Source: Aplectana chamaeleonis
Taxonomy: Eukaryota; Nematoda; Chromadorea; Rhabditida; Cosmocercidae
Direction of reading: 5' to 3'
DNA: 64,000 bases
Assembly (NCBI GenBank): GCA_029168955.1
Contig: JAPDOI010000136.1
Span: forward strand, 434,001-498,000
Shown: piece after piece, positions 54,040-64,000 of the stretch
How positions within the stretch are numbered: position 1 is the first letter of the stretch
Layout: each line of letters begins with the position of its first letter
Notes under the pieces: generated by a model
What the model was told of the DNA's origin: nothing
Database searches by the model: none
The model's input: the letters and a program-made list of their open reading frames with translations, nothing else
Position numbers and translations under genes: made by a program

Positions 54040-55105
54040 ATGATGTTCATTTTGAGTTTTTTCATTTTATCATTTTTCCTTCAATTCATAATGGCGAGAT
54101 TTCGACTCGCAGCTAATCCTCACGGCTGCCGAACTGCACAGATCACCTCCGAATCAGGAGTGGCTCTTCAGCACTTCATTCGAAAACGCGATTTTTTCAA
54201 AATCGATGAAATTTCCCAGGAAACTGCGAGAGGGGTAGGCGGCAAAACTACTGGTGACTAAAGCATTGCTTGCCTGAATTTGATAATGCGAAATTTATCG
54301 CCTCAGGAGAAGCCGTTCCCGAACTGCTCCTCTTCTTTGTCAATGTCAACACAGGTCCTATCCAAGCTCATAAAATGTTCTTGTTCAGAAAACTTCATAT
54401 AATAAAACCTGTCTTTCCGAATCAGCGGAATGTACCAGAAAATGGCCTCCCTAAAGGATCTCCCACAAAACGTGTGCGAGAGTGTCATAGGTAGGCCTCT
54501 TCCACCAACATGTTTGAGTTAGCGAGTAACAATTTGTAGGGTAAAATCACTTTTGGATTAGTAATCAAACCATGTCTATCTCAGGATTTTGTTTCGATGG
54601 CGTAGGATTGGGACGCGGAGAACTTACGCTAGAGCCGATGACCTCATGGCGAATCCGACGAAGTGAGTTTGCGATTGGCGATTGGCCTACATAACCCTAG
54701 GATTGGAGAAATGTACAAGTTGCTCTGTTCAGGTTCTGGGACGATCTAGGCGCGGACGACCCCACAAGAAGGTCGAGATTGGAGGAGCTCAAGAGTGCCC
54801 GGATGGAATGGGATCACGTCTTACGTGGGACGTTAGCCCGCGCATTGTGTGTTGATTTTTATTGTTTTATGCTGTTCAAACCTCAAAATTCGAATCATTT
54901 GTTTCCGAGCCGACATCCGTCAGTACGTCATGAAGGAGGGGCAGCTCGTACCGCGCCAGGTGGGTTGATTTCCGATTCTCCACAATGAATCTCAAGTTGA
55001 ACAATCGATTCCATTTCAGAAGCGCCCGCTCATGAAGAACAACTGAATCAGGACGGCCGCGTTGGAGTGATGGTGCCGCTGGAGCATCTTGTTTTTCATT
55101 TGTAA
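54040..55105 (+). CDS. Six-exon gene, unrecognised protein of about 241 residues
   Basis: Exons 54040-54253, 54307-54490, 54585-54662, 54733-54846, 54910-54959 and 55020-55105 join with matching phases at all five junctions. Introns are 53, 94, 70, 63 and 60 bp. Donors include GTGAGT (54663) and GTAGGC; acceptors include CTCAG, GTTCAG and CATTTCAG. The fourth intron ends CCGAG, is a multiple of three and has no stop, so retention would keep the frame. The product starts with a hydrophobic MMFILSFFILSFFLQFI (possible signal or anchor; an internal Met at 54091 skips it). It goes on to a basic middle (ILFRWRRIGTRRTYARADDL), ANPTKFWDDLGADDPTRR and EELKSARMEWDHVLRGT, and ends EHLVFHL. No domain is recognised. 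It could be a host gene or a gene of an unidentified element. Confidence 0.6.
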
Positions 55106-55260
55106 ATGTATTTTTGTTGTTTATGTTTTATCTCATTACCATGCGTGAGAGAGTGAGAGCAGGAGCGAGGTTTGAAAAGAAGGCAGATGAGGTAAAGAGG
55201 TAGAGAAAGAAAGAAAGAAAGGAAAGAGTTGAGAAGTAGTCCGAGTGCGGAGCCCGAGCC

Positions 55261-55478
55261 TCTCGGAAAAATGAAAGTAAGTTGCTTGATGGATTCAAGT
55301 AACTTACCAGTCGCGTTGTAATTAATGGCATGCATATCGATCACCGGTTGCCATCAAGAAAAACAGGTCATAACAGATTTGCTTATAACACTCGGGGATC
55401 AATATATATTCGACTAATTACAACACGACTGGTAAGTTACTTGAAGCCATCAAGTAACTTACTTTCGTTTTTCTGAGA
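55261..55478. repeat. 218-bp MITE with AAGTAACTTAC arms
   Basis: TCTCGGAAAAATGAAAGTAA and TTACTTTCGTTTTTCTGAGA bound the element. About 63-bp arms contain GTAACTTACCAGTCG. It lies 155 bp after the six-exon gene. 55479-55886 holds nothing recognised. Confidence 0.75.
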
Positions 55479-56149
55479 TGGGTTGGTGTTTCTATTGGCT
55501 TCAACTCAGCAACATTGGTCTGCACGTGCTTTATATATATATTTTTTATAATTCTGCTCATCTTGGATTTTTGCTCTGTCTGCGCGTTGCTCATGTTTAC
55601 GAGTGCCGTTGACGTAAGAGGGTGATAGGAGGGGACGGAAGGGTGAGAAGAGAACAGAGGGAGGGGAGCTTGGATGGGGTTAGATAGAGTGAGAAGAAAT
55701 CATATGCTCCTCATGTTGTATATATTTTATAGTGATTGTTGTTATTTTGTTTTTGTTGCAATATGTTTTTTTTGTTTGTCTCAATATGTATCCCATTAGA
55801 GTGTTCCTTGCGTATTCCCCGTATTCCCTTTATCGATGTATTTTTTTACGAGAAGTAAATCTGCATACCGTAAAAATCGTCTAATACACTGCGTATCACA
55901 AAGATGGGACACCCCCAGGATTTGTCAGTCTCGTGTTTGTGGAGGAAGATAGATTTTTCTTGTCAACACTACTGCGATGAGGATGTAAAATAACTCCTGC
56001 ACACGTCTTTTGGGTTAGGTAGAAGAACTGTGCACTTCTCTTGAATAATTTTATATTTTGAATCGCGTATCAAAAAGATAGGACACCCCTGGGGAAGTCT
56101 CATTTCTCGTCTGTTGAAGCTGTGTGTTCACAAATCTAATGACCGATAG

Positions 56150-56474
56150 GCCTTCCTCGCACATTTACTGCAACAAATACTCATTTTGGTATACTTTCGA
56201 CCAAGCTGGTCTGCCTTAGTAAGTCTATCTTGCTCCATTTCTCGGTTATCGCCTATTGGAGCGCAGAATTCGAGAGAAATCGCCGGCCATAGGCTCAGAC
56301 CCGACAAACTAAAATACTCCGGAGATTCCTCATTTTGTTGAGATCAGGGCTGCAGGCTAGCAACTATGGAGAAGATAGTTATGGCCTAGCAAAGAAGCCG
56401 ACCTCAGACCTGCTCTCGTGAACTTTCAGGCTGTCCTGCTAGAAACTGCAATTTCGTCGCCCGAAAACATGGGG
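56150..56474 (-). pseudogene. Tc3-like transposase C-terminal fragment, left arm
   Basis: This is the inverted copy of the right-arm fragment (60556-60870), for example TTTTCGGGCGACGAAATTGC and AAGTTCACGAGAGCAGGTCT on the minus strand. It contains stops and lacks the N-terminal domain. Confidence 0.6.
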
Positions 56475-58989
56475 AAATAAAAGTAAACGTCACTCTTACG
56501 TCCTCTCGTACTTGCGGTTGAGGTACCATTGACAACCAAGCATGCCTCGCCCACATTCCCTCGCGCTTGCTACGCTCTCCACTCCTGCTTTCGCGCTAGA
56601 GACACAAATAAAAAGAGCCTACTATTATGCCGTCGACTGGCATGTATAAGATGATCGAGGATTCCCTGCATAGTGTGACGAAAGTCGGCCGCGACCTACG
56701 AGGATGCTGACATGGAAAGTATCCGGGCCGTTATGGTAAAACTTCGTAGTACTCCATTACGAACTGCTATTTCCACAAAAATTTGAAGACTTACTTTGAA
56801 GTGTTTGAAGTATTTTGAAGTAACCCTCGCTGAAAATTTTTGACCGAAATCTGAGAACTCGACCAGAGAGATTGGTGACCCGAAAATGAATTTGACCAAA
56901 AGTTCTGTCAGACTACCTAGTGGAGCATAAAATATTTTTTGAACGATTCATATCACTAAGCTAAAATTTCAAAATTCTGTGCGAAATTTGAAAGCGCGCT
57001 GTTTCTTCAACTTTCGGTTGAAAAGGAGCTCTCGTGTCTTTAAATTTACAAAAGTTATGGATGGAAGTAGCACTAACGGCAACGATTCCTTCAATCAGGT
57101 ATTCTTTGAAATTTCTGAAACCTGCTTCTACCCCTTCACCGATTTATCGGTGTCCTTCGCCAAAAATGGCTAAGGCCGTTGCGCAGAAAGTTTGCAGAAA
57201 GAGCGTGATCTAGGCTTTAAGGTGGGCTCCGTTAGGGTAGGGATTTCAAAAATTTTGACTTAGTTTCAAATATCGTTCACAGGGAAATCGCCTGCTCCCT
57301 GAGAGAGTAAAAATTGATTCCTAAATAAAGTTCATTTTTGCCGATTTTTCCGTCGATAAATTCAGCCGTTTTTTACTCTCCACTTTATCGATTCTACAAT
57401 TGATAGGCTCGGATTTTCTAAAAGAAACCAGCTACGATTTTGGGCAGAGCAAATAATTTTCTTCCGTGAGGTCTAAAACCTTTTGCCAAAGCTCGTGAAT
57501 TCGAGGCATAACCTCTTATTGGAAAAAAACGGAAGGGCTCATTCGCTATTCTAATACATTTCTCGTAGTACAGTTTCTTAGAGTTTTACCAATAATTTTA
57601 TTTCGAAAGATTTGGGAAAATTTTTAATGCTCATTATTCATAGCGCTACGCGATTTCTCCAACAAAATTACCGAAATCTGTGCTGAGGTTGCTAATTGCC
57701 TAGTTATAAAGAAGTCGAGTCACTAGCCCGATAAAAACAAGTGGATTCTTACTTTCCAATGCTTTAGTCGCCTACCTTAGAAATCCAAAATATCCTTACA
57801 TTGGTCATTGTACCGTCAGTTCTGTACGTTATCCCTTTTCGCGTGGAGACGCACAGATAGCCAGAATTCGCACTTTAACCGGCCGAGAGAGTGCCAGGCC
57901 GGCCGGCAGTGCCTTTCTTTGCGTCCTCTGCGCTCATCATACTGACTCGCACACCCCGCGTGCCGAGTAGCTCTGGCATTCGCTCGCGTGTTGCCCCGGA
58001 GGGCGTGGCCAATTTCGCGTCCTTTTTCGTCGGCGCTAGACGTTCCACATAATCGCGCCGGCGAGAGTCGAGCGCCCACAAAAAAAGATTGTGGGCAATG
58101 TCCACAAAATCTTTGTGAGCATTGTGTGGACTGTCTCGCCCCAGCTAGCGCCGGCGCGGAGGAGGCCTGGGCGGTGGCGTGTGCGGTCGCGTCGCGTGCG
58201 CCGGCGTGTTTTCTTTCTCTCCTGATCATCACCTCAATCTTCCTCCATTTTCTACTTTCTTCTATAAGCTCATGTCTAGTGAGGCTCTTAAGGGAGCTAC
58301 TTTCAGTTAGCCGAACTATTCTGGAAGAAATCTCTAGAACCGTTTTTGGTGTAAAACCGATTATGGCTTTCGCATCTGCCTGAAACCACACCGAAAAGAG
58401 TTATAGACGTTTTTCGTCAGATTTCTGTACCTGTTGTACCTTCCAAAACGTGCACTAGTCTTCAGAGAATTTGGAAACTGACCTCTAAATTGTGTTCAGC
58501 GCCCAAAACAACCCCTCTGGCCCGAATTTGGGTGAAGGCACATTACCCAAACTTTGTACAGACTGATAGCGTTATGGATTTGTACGGATTTTCGGTTGGG
58601 TTTTATTAATATCAATTAGTGGGCCCCGAAAGCGTTTTTAAAAATGTTCCAGATTCAACTTAATACCCTCCCAGTTGTGTTATTTGGGGCGCTGATCACG
58701 AATTTGGGGGTTTATGTGTCAATTTTCTGAAATTTTCGACTTGATTCTTTCGAAGCTTTTTTTTAGGAAAAATTTGATGGCAAATCGCGACTTTTGACGA
58801 TTTCCGAAGTGGTACGCTAGATGCAAGTTTAGAATTTGCCACCGGCGCAAAATTCTCACGGAAGTGTAATGGTTTTTCTTTCAAGAGTTCTCCATGTTTA
58901 CTGCCTGATACCGTGACATATTGATAGTGCCCCCGATTGCCACTTTTGACCAGAATGTTCATGACACCCTGCACACTCCCAGTGAAATA
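56475..58989. other. Interior of the Tc3-like structure, no gene assigned
   Basis: Mostly AT-rich. 57816-58391 is a GC-rich block with opposing open frames on both strands (191 and 131 codons) that look like composition artefacts. I see no splice-supported exon. Confidence 0.3.
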
Positions 58990-59135
58990 CTACGCACAAT
59001 CTTTGGGCCCTAGAAACTCTGATTCTAGCCCGTTTTTCACCGCGCTACCTTCATAGTTTTTCAGCTGTTTTCAAGCTAGGCTGATTTCTATAGTTTCGTA
59101 GATAACGCTTTTCATCGCGACCACTGCCTTTAAGC
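58990..59135. repeat. TTAA element family B, right end
   Basis: Matches the last 140 bp of 67-316 (TTCACCGCGCTACCTTCATA) and ends CGACCACTGCCTTTAA. Truncated on the left. Confidence 0.65.
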
Positions 59136-59141
59136 CACACT

Positions 59142-59199
59142 CACAAGCGGCGAGGTAGAAGAGGAAGAATGGGAAGAAGACGAGGAAGACGAGGAAGAG

Positions 59200-59234
<35 letters not shown>

Positions 59235-59402
59235 CGAGGAAGAGGAAGAAGAAGAAGAAGAAGACGAGGAAGATGAGGAAGAAGAAGACGACGAGGAAGA
59301 CGAGGAAGAGGAAGAAGAAGAAGAAGAAGACGAGGAAGACGAGGAAGAGGAAGAAGAAGAAGACGAGGAAGACGAGGAAGAGGAGGAAGAAGAAGAAGAA
59401 GG
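59142..59402. repeat. Purine-only GAA/GAG/GAC tract
   Basis: About 260 bp of GAAGAGGAAGAAGACGAG-type repeat on the plus strand, with subunits GACGAGGAAGACGAGGAAGA repeated five or six times. In one plus frame it encodes almost only Glu and Asp; in a minus frame only Ser. The long poly-Ser open frame is therefore an artefact. Such tracts can form triplex DNA. Confidence 0.85.
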
Positions 59403-59499
59403 GTTTGGAAGTACAAGGTGTCCAGAGAATAGACGGAATCCGTGAATAAACAACGCAGTGGGGTCCGAATGATCAAATGATGAATCCGAGCAACAACTG

Positions 59500-59760
59500 G
59501 TTTTGGGGGGGGGCAACAAGTGATTCAACGGGGCAACAAGGGAACCTGCGGGGCAACAAGTGATTTTGCGGGGCAACAAGTGATTTTAGGGTGAGCAGTT
59601 GCTCTTTCGGGGCAACAAGTGATTTCGCGGGGCGACTAGTGATTTAGTGGGGGTACAATTGGTTTTGTGGGCACAAATGCTCACAATCGCCCCACACTTT
59701 CCATGTCGCGCCCCAGAAAAATGACTTGTTGCCCAGGTGTCACTGGGCAACAAGTGAGTT
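59500..59760. repeat. GGGGCAACAAGTGATT minisatellite
   Basis: About six units of 20-24 bp with core GGGGCAACAAGTGATTT at 59500-59640. A weaker and partly inverted continuation follows (TGACTTGTTGCCC, GGGCAACAAGTGAG) to 59760. Confidence 0.8.
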
Positions 59761-60555
59761 TGTGTAGGGCTACACGCGAGCGAATGCTAGAGAGAGTATA
59801 TCAAACAAATAATATCGATTTTTCCGAATAAATCTAGTTTTCTCTTCATGATCGGAGTGGTTTCAACAGCACTTGTTATCACACATTAGGGTGAGTGAAA
59901 GGTTTTCATATTTAATGAAAAAGTGGGGTTTCGTCAATTCATTAACATGCCACAGCCAATTAATTGAGTTTTTATTCGAATATTCGAATAATCGAATAAA
60001 TGGTTATAGCGATTCTGTGATTGGACAGAAATTTACTTTTTCATCAATTATGGAAACCTTGCCCCTCACGTAATGTTTGTTACCAAGGGCAGTTAAAACC
60101 ATCTCGTCTCTGAGAAAATACAAGAGGTAATTGGAAAATCGATATTATTCCTTGAAACCCTCTAGTGCCGAGTTGTCAATGCTCCGGAGACCCGTACTTG
60201 CTGGAGGTCGTCTCCAACGACGTCCTCCATGGCTACATTCTCTGAAGACTTATGGGAGATCTACCTTCGCAGTTCTGAAGGCTGAATTGAACAGCACCTA
60301 TCCTCGAATTCCTTTAGTAGCACTTCCGATTATCAGATCAATCGAGAAAAAAATCCTTTTTGTCAGAAACCATCGCCTATACACATACAGTCGAAGTAGC
60401 TGTTCACTTTAGCTGTCGGAACTGCGGTCGTAGATCACCTTTAATCTGTTACAGCATTTGCTCGTCAAAGACGTCTACAGCTTGCACTTGTCAGCAGTCG
60501 GATGATCTCCAGTGAGTACCAGATGATATCAGAGTAACACCTACTTCCGTTTCCC

Positions 60556-60870
60556 GAAGTTTTCGGGCGACAAAGTTGCAGTTTCTATCAGGACAACCAG
60601 AAAGTTCACGTGAGCAGGTCTGAGTTCAGCTTCTTTGCTCCGCAATAACCATCTTGTCCAGAGTGGCTACTCTACAGTCCTGATATCAACAGAATGAAAA
60701 ATCTCTGGGGTATTTTAATTCGTCTGGTCTGCGCCAATGGCCGACGATATACCTCAATTTCTGCGCTCCAACAGGCAATAACCGAGAAAAGCAGCATGAC
60801 CGACTCGCAAAAGCTGGTTAACATGGTCGAAAGTATACTAAGTCGAGTATTTGGTGCGATAAGGCAGTAA
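60556..60870 (+). pseudogene. Tc3-like transposase C-terminal fragment, right arm
   Basis: The plus strand reads FYQDNQKVHVSRS (second catalytic Asp), then after one TAA WLLYSPDINRMKNLWGILIR, where the family has PDLNPIEN; the catalytic Glu is Lys here. It ends LVNMVESILSRVFGAIRQ at a TAA (60868-60870). The frame at 60131-60412 just upstream may be a decayed DNA-binding part, but this is uncertain. Confidence 0.7.
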
Positions 60871-61140
60871 GGAGAGCCAGCAGACCATTAGATTTCTTAT
60901 CCCACAATTTTATCAAACGAAATTCCGATTCAACCCAGGGGTGTCCTATCTTTTTGATACGCGTTTTAAAACATTAAATTATTCTAGAAAAGTGCACAAA
61001 CATTCTATCCAACCCAAAAGAGGTATACAGGGGTTATTTTACATCCTGATCGCAGTAGTAATGACGCGAAAAATTTATCTTGCTCAACGAACACGAGATA
61101 GACAAATTCAGGGGGTGTCCTATCTTAACGATACGCAGTT

Positions 61141-61596
61141 TTTTTCTATCTTGAAAACGGCCCCATGCTGATTCCAATGATGTCTCTGAAATCGTACAAG
61201 ACCTTCTGGGAACGGAGTTAAGGTCCCTCAGAAATTGAGCTAAGGAAACATGGTGGACGAGTTGTCCGAGGCTTGTAGCTTCCGTTTTTTGCAGCCGATG
61301 TATGCTAGCTGATCTTTGTAAAGAGAGAAGTTGAGAATGAAGGATAGAACGGGGCTATTGATCGAAAACCATCGCTCATCTCACAATCTCGAGCATTCAT
61401 TCGTTCACGTCGGTGGGCGTGTGGTGCGCTTTTGGGGTTTGCCTCGCGCTCGAAGTGGCAACTTCGGACTCTTTTGGAGCTTTTTCTGGCTCGTTTTCAC
61501 GCGTTCTTTTGACGTCAATGTTACAGTGTGCCCCTCCACTACCCATTCCTAGAGGAAATTGAAACACATTTTTTGTCGTGAACACTGCCTTTAAAG
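61141..61596. repeat. TTAA element with family A interior and family B right end
   Basis: It lacks the left tip and starts right at the end of the Tc3-like structure. It carries A-family sequence (CATGGTGGACGAGTTGTCCG, AACGGGGCTATTGATCG) to about 61385 and ends GTCGTGAACACTGCCT before TTAA. It is a hybrid with the same exchange as 26203-26687. Confidence 0.55.
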
Positions 61597-61924
61597 CAGT
61601 CGTCTACGGAAGCGCTGAAATTTTCTTTAGTGGTCTAACAGCACTTGTATAAGCCCGATGACGCATTCCGCTCTAACGGTGATTATTTCTCGCTTCGGAG
61701 GCTTCTTTGAGCCGTGGCTGTCTTTTGTAGAGATTCTTATTGCTTGCTACACACTATAAGTCACTGGCGAATTCATCTAGCCGATAATAAGCCTAAGACA
61801 TCGAGGAGGATTCACCAGCCGAGCTATATGCATAATCAGGCGTCTGATGCCGCTATTAGACCACCCTAGGGAGAAGATTAACCGCTTTTGGAGACAATGG
61901 GGTCACGAAGGCTACTGCGATCCT

Positions 61925-62190
61925 CTCCCTTGTTCTACAGGAGGAGCTGCTGCAGGTGCAAAATATTCCTCGATTTTCTGTTCCCAAGTTGCGCTCATGC
62001 GACCGGGAGAGCTGCTGTTGTGATCCTGTAGCAGCTGCTGGTTTCACGATTGGTGCAATTGCACCAATGCAGCAGCAAGAAGCAGCTTCGGCCTCTTGCT
62101 CCTGCAAGGCTCCACCCACTCCTGCTGGACTACAGCTGATCCCGAGCCTATGTGCTAGGTTCGCGGGCCCCAAGCTGCCACTGGTTTTTC
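61925..62190. repeat. AGCTGCTG / CCAAT repeat, second copy
   Basis: Has GAGCTGCTGCAGG, GTAGCAGCTGCTGG, ATTGGTGCAATTGCACCAAT and the end CCCCAAGCTGCCACTGGTTT, which mirrors the start of 49697-50172. Related but rearranged. Confidence 0.45.
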
Positions 62191-62494
62191 TGAAATGTTT
62201 GTGGTTTGATACCTCAATCCGGCGTTTTACAACACATTCTATCGATTAACACACCCATCTTTATTAACGGGTCCACCTTTATTAACTGGAACGCCAGTCT
62301 CAGGGTCGGGTCGGTAGTTGAGGTGCGGGTCACAGCACTTTAAGCACCAATGTTGCGCCGACTGAGGTTGATTATCTCAACCCGGATATCATACCAACTG
62401 TAGATGGAGCCACGTGGTTTATCCTAGTTGAACTTATCTTCATCGGGAAACACCGTCATAACACTTATTTTCACCTTTCCGTATTATATTTAGT

Positions 62495-62612
62495 CTGATG
62501 CATGCACCAAGCGGCTGGCCGTGCTGTGCTGTCGCTATCACCGGCCAACGGGGTTTCGATAGCACACGGCGATTAACCGTCGCAGCCCCGTCCAATCACC
62601 AGACTAAGGCCC
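62495..62612. repeat. Short repeat with TTTAGTCTG ends (copy 3)
   Basis: TATTTAGTCTGATGC and CACCAGACTAAG bound a core with GCGGCTGGCCGTGCTGTG and CAACGGGGTTTCGATAGC, matching 30138-30275. Confidence 0.5.
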
Positions 62613-62699
62613 TGGTTATACATCGACGCTTCGCTGCCGCTTGTTTTTGCGGAACAACTGCAATTGGTTAGATTTCAAAATTGACCGATAGCAGACTCA

Positions 62700-62990
62700 G
62701 GCCGAAAAAAGTCTACTGAAAAACTAGTCATTTACCAGAGTTGTACCACTAATTAGTGGTAAATGCGATTTTTACCACAAAATTACCACCTTTTTCCGAA
62801 GATTTACCACTAATTAGTGGTACTGAAAATTTTCTACTAGATTACCAGAGAATTACCAGTCCATTTCCAGGTAATTCTCTGGAAAAGTCTGGTAAACTAC
62901 TAGATTTTTCTGGTAATTCAGTAGAGTGGTTTTTCTCCACTAATTGGTGGTAAATTTCTGGTAAAGTAGTGAGCGCCACTGGTGGTTTCC
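62700..62990. repeat. TACCACTAATTAGTGGTA palindrome cluster
   Basis: Repeats of ACCACTAATTAGTGGTA (62746, 62804) and diverged forms, with paired TTACCAGAGAATTACC / GGTAATTCTCTGG (about 62843 and 62870). Probably a foldback with a palindromic unit. Confidence 0.6.
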
Positions 62991-63239
62991 AGGAGGCGAG
63001 ATATTGCTTCTCGTCGAGATCATTCAATCGCGAGGACTGAAATTGCACTGCTACGCGGTTGCCGCGTGGATGTTTTGCTGTGCGAATTATAGCGACAATA
63101 CGATGCTCCGGAATGGCTTTAAGACGCTATTCGTACACTCCAACGCCAGCGCATCACGAGCGTGACGTGCGGGAGTGTCGTTCGACGACGCCTGACGACA
63201 ATCCAACGCAGGACGCGCGTGATGCCAGCTACGCATGGG

Positions 63240-64000
63240 TGCGGTAATGTGTCGCGGGAAGTATGAAATCGGCAATACCGGTATACACACACCCGCATGC
63301 ACGCACCACGCTTACACTCACGCGCGGCTGCCAAAACACATTCATGCGCTAGTGCGTGTATATAAGCGCACGCACGCACGCGCCCGGCGTATATATTCAT
63401 GCGCATGGCTCGCATGTACACGCGCACACTAACAAATATGTGAAAATCTATGCACGCTAACGGATGCTCATGCATTCGCATGTCCGCGCCTGTACAGAAG
63501 CGCATCATAGCACTCTAACGGGTGCACAGACACGCGCGCACACAAAAGTACAAATGCTAAGGCACATGCACGCGCATGTGATCGTAATTTTACGCGAGTA
63601 AATTCTTCTCCCACGCACACGCGGCTGTGTGTATATATACACATATGGCTCGCATAAACATGTACGCACGTACGAATCTGCGCGCATCTACGCGCACTCA
63701 CGGAAATCGTGCTTCGTACGACTGGCTACGCTCTGGAGTGTCTATCATTCATATATACCATAAATCGATGCGCCTGACATCCATGGATGCGGTCACGAAT
63801 TGCGGGAAGTATGAAAGCGGCAGTACTGGTGTACACTTACCCGAATGCGCGCACCACGCTTACACTCACGCGCGTTTGCCAAAGCACATTCATGTGCTAT
63901 ACACGCACACACGCAGGTATAAGCAAGCGCATGGCTCGTATATACGGGCACGCTGGTCTAAGCACGTGCACGTACATGCCCGCTCACGAGGGCATCTTGC
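63240..64000. repeat. CG/CA-rich satellite, period about 551 bp
   Basis: CGCGGGAAGTATGAAATCGG at about 63250 recurs as TGCGGGAAGTATGAAAGCGG at about 63802. The following blocks match too (CACGCTTACACTCACGCGCG, CACATTCATG). The content is rich in alternating purine-pyrimidine (ACGCACGC, GTATATATACAC). It continues to the end of the window, so more units may follow. Confidence 0.65.

Larger units (their letters stand above)
55887..61140. mobile_element. Double-3'-ended Tc3-like structure, 5.25 kb
   Basis: About 588 bp at the left (55887-56474) is repeated, inverted, at the right (60555-61140). Each arm has a tip CTGCGTATCA..GATAGGACACCCC and a second copy CGCGTATCAAAAAGATAGGA about 180 bp inward, again an IR/DR design. 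Each arm also carries the C-terminal part of a Tc3-like transposase, pointing outwards. A TA precedes the left tip. The 4 kb between is unrelated sequence including repeats. It may be a new composite or one element with a rearranged 5' half. Confidence 0.65.

Noticed and set aside
57816..58391. 191-codon minus frame with an opposing 131-codon plus frame
   Set aside because: GC-rich block with open frames on both strands; biased composition, no recognisable domain.
59130..59579. 149-codon poly-serine open frame on the minus strand
   Set aside because: It is the complement of a GAA/GAG/GAC tract; the repeat, not selection, keeps the frame open.

Overview
The window looks like intergenic and intronic DNA of a nematode, most likely a clade V (strongylid or hookworm-like) species. 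The signs are sequences matching the nematode SL1 spliced leader, short introns (53-94 bp) with TTTCAG-type acceptors, a BEL/Pao retroelement with a phlebovirus-G2-like env, CR1-like and RTE LINEs, Tc3-like and mariner transposases, and very many TTAA-flanked miniature elements. There are no operons, bacterial genes, tRNAs or rRNAs. The species assignment is inference; no search could be run.

0-12 kb: one decayed BEL/Pao element on the minus strand. From high to low coordinates it shows an LTR/PBS junction carrying an SL1 match, gag, zinc knuckle, protease, pre-RT and the start of RT, then two env pieces. The env is split by a CR1-like LINE (3.2-6.7 kb), a TTAA element and a hairpin element. 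12-29 kb: hairpin and foldback elements, a mariner scrap, and several short stretches that behave like host exons (12.34 kb and 23.1-23.5 kb on the minus strand; weaker ones at 12.7 and 25.5 kb on the plus strand). 29-33 kb: an isolated exon candidate and a frameshifted RTE LINE. 33.6-36.5 kb: a foldback element with tandem 150-bp subterminal units, with a 1.6-kb Tc3-like transposon inserted near its centre. 37-46 kb: more hairpins, two TTAA elements sharing one TTAA, and a two-exon gene for a small secreted, probably GPI-anchored protein (42.8-44.3 kb, minus). 47-52 kb: an inverted repeat enclosing a LINE fragment, a CAGCTG/CCAAT-rich repeat, a second foldback with tandem units, and a (TA)n tract. 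54.0-55.1 kb: a six-exon gene model with consistent splice phases and no family I recognise. 55.9-61.1 kb: a 5.25-kb structure whose two ends are both the 3' end of a Tc3-like transposon. 61-64 kb: repeats and a CG/CA-rich satellite.

Most long open frames here are transposon remnants or shadows inside palindromes. The real coding content is small and split into short exons, so it is easy to miss in an ORF scan. The most notable observations are the SL1-like sequence at the LTR/PBS boundary, the unrecognised six-exon gene, the double-3'-ended Tc3-like structure, and TTAA elements abutting at a single shared target site.
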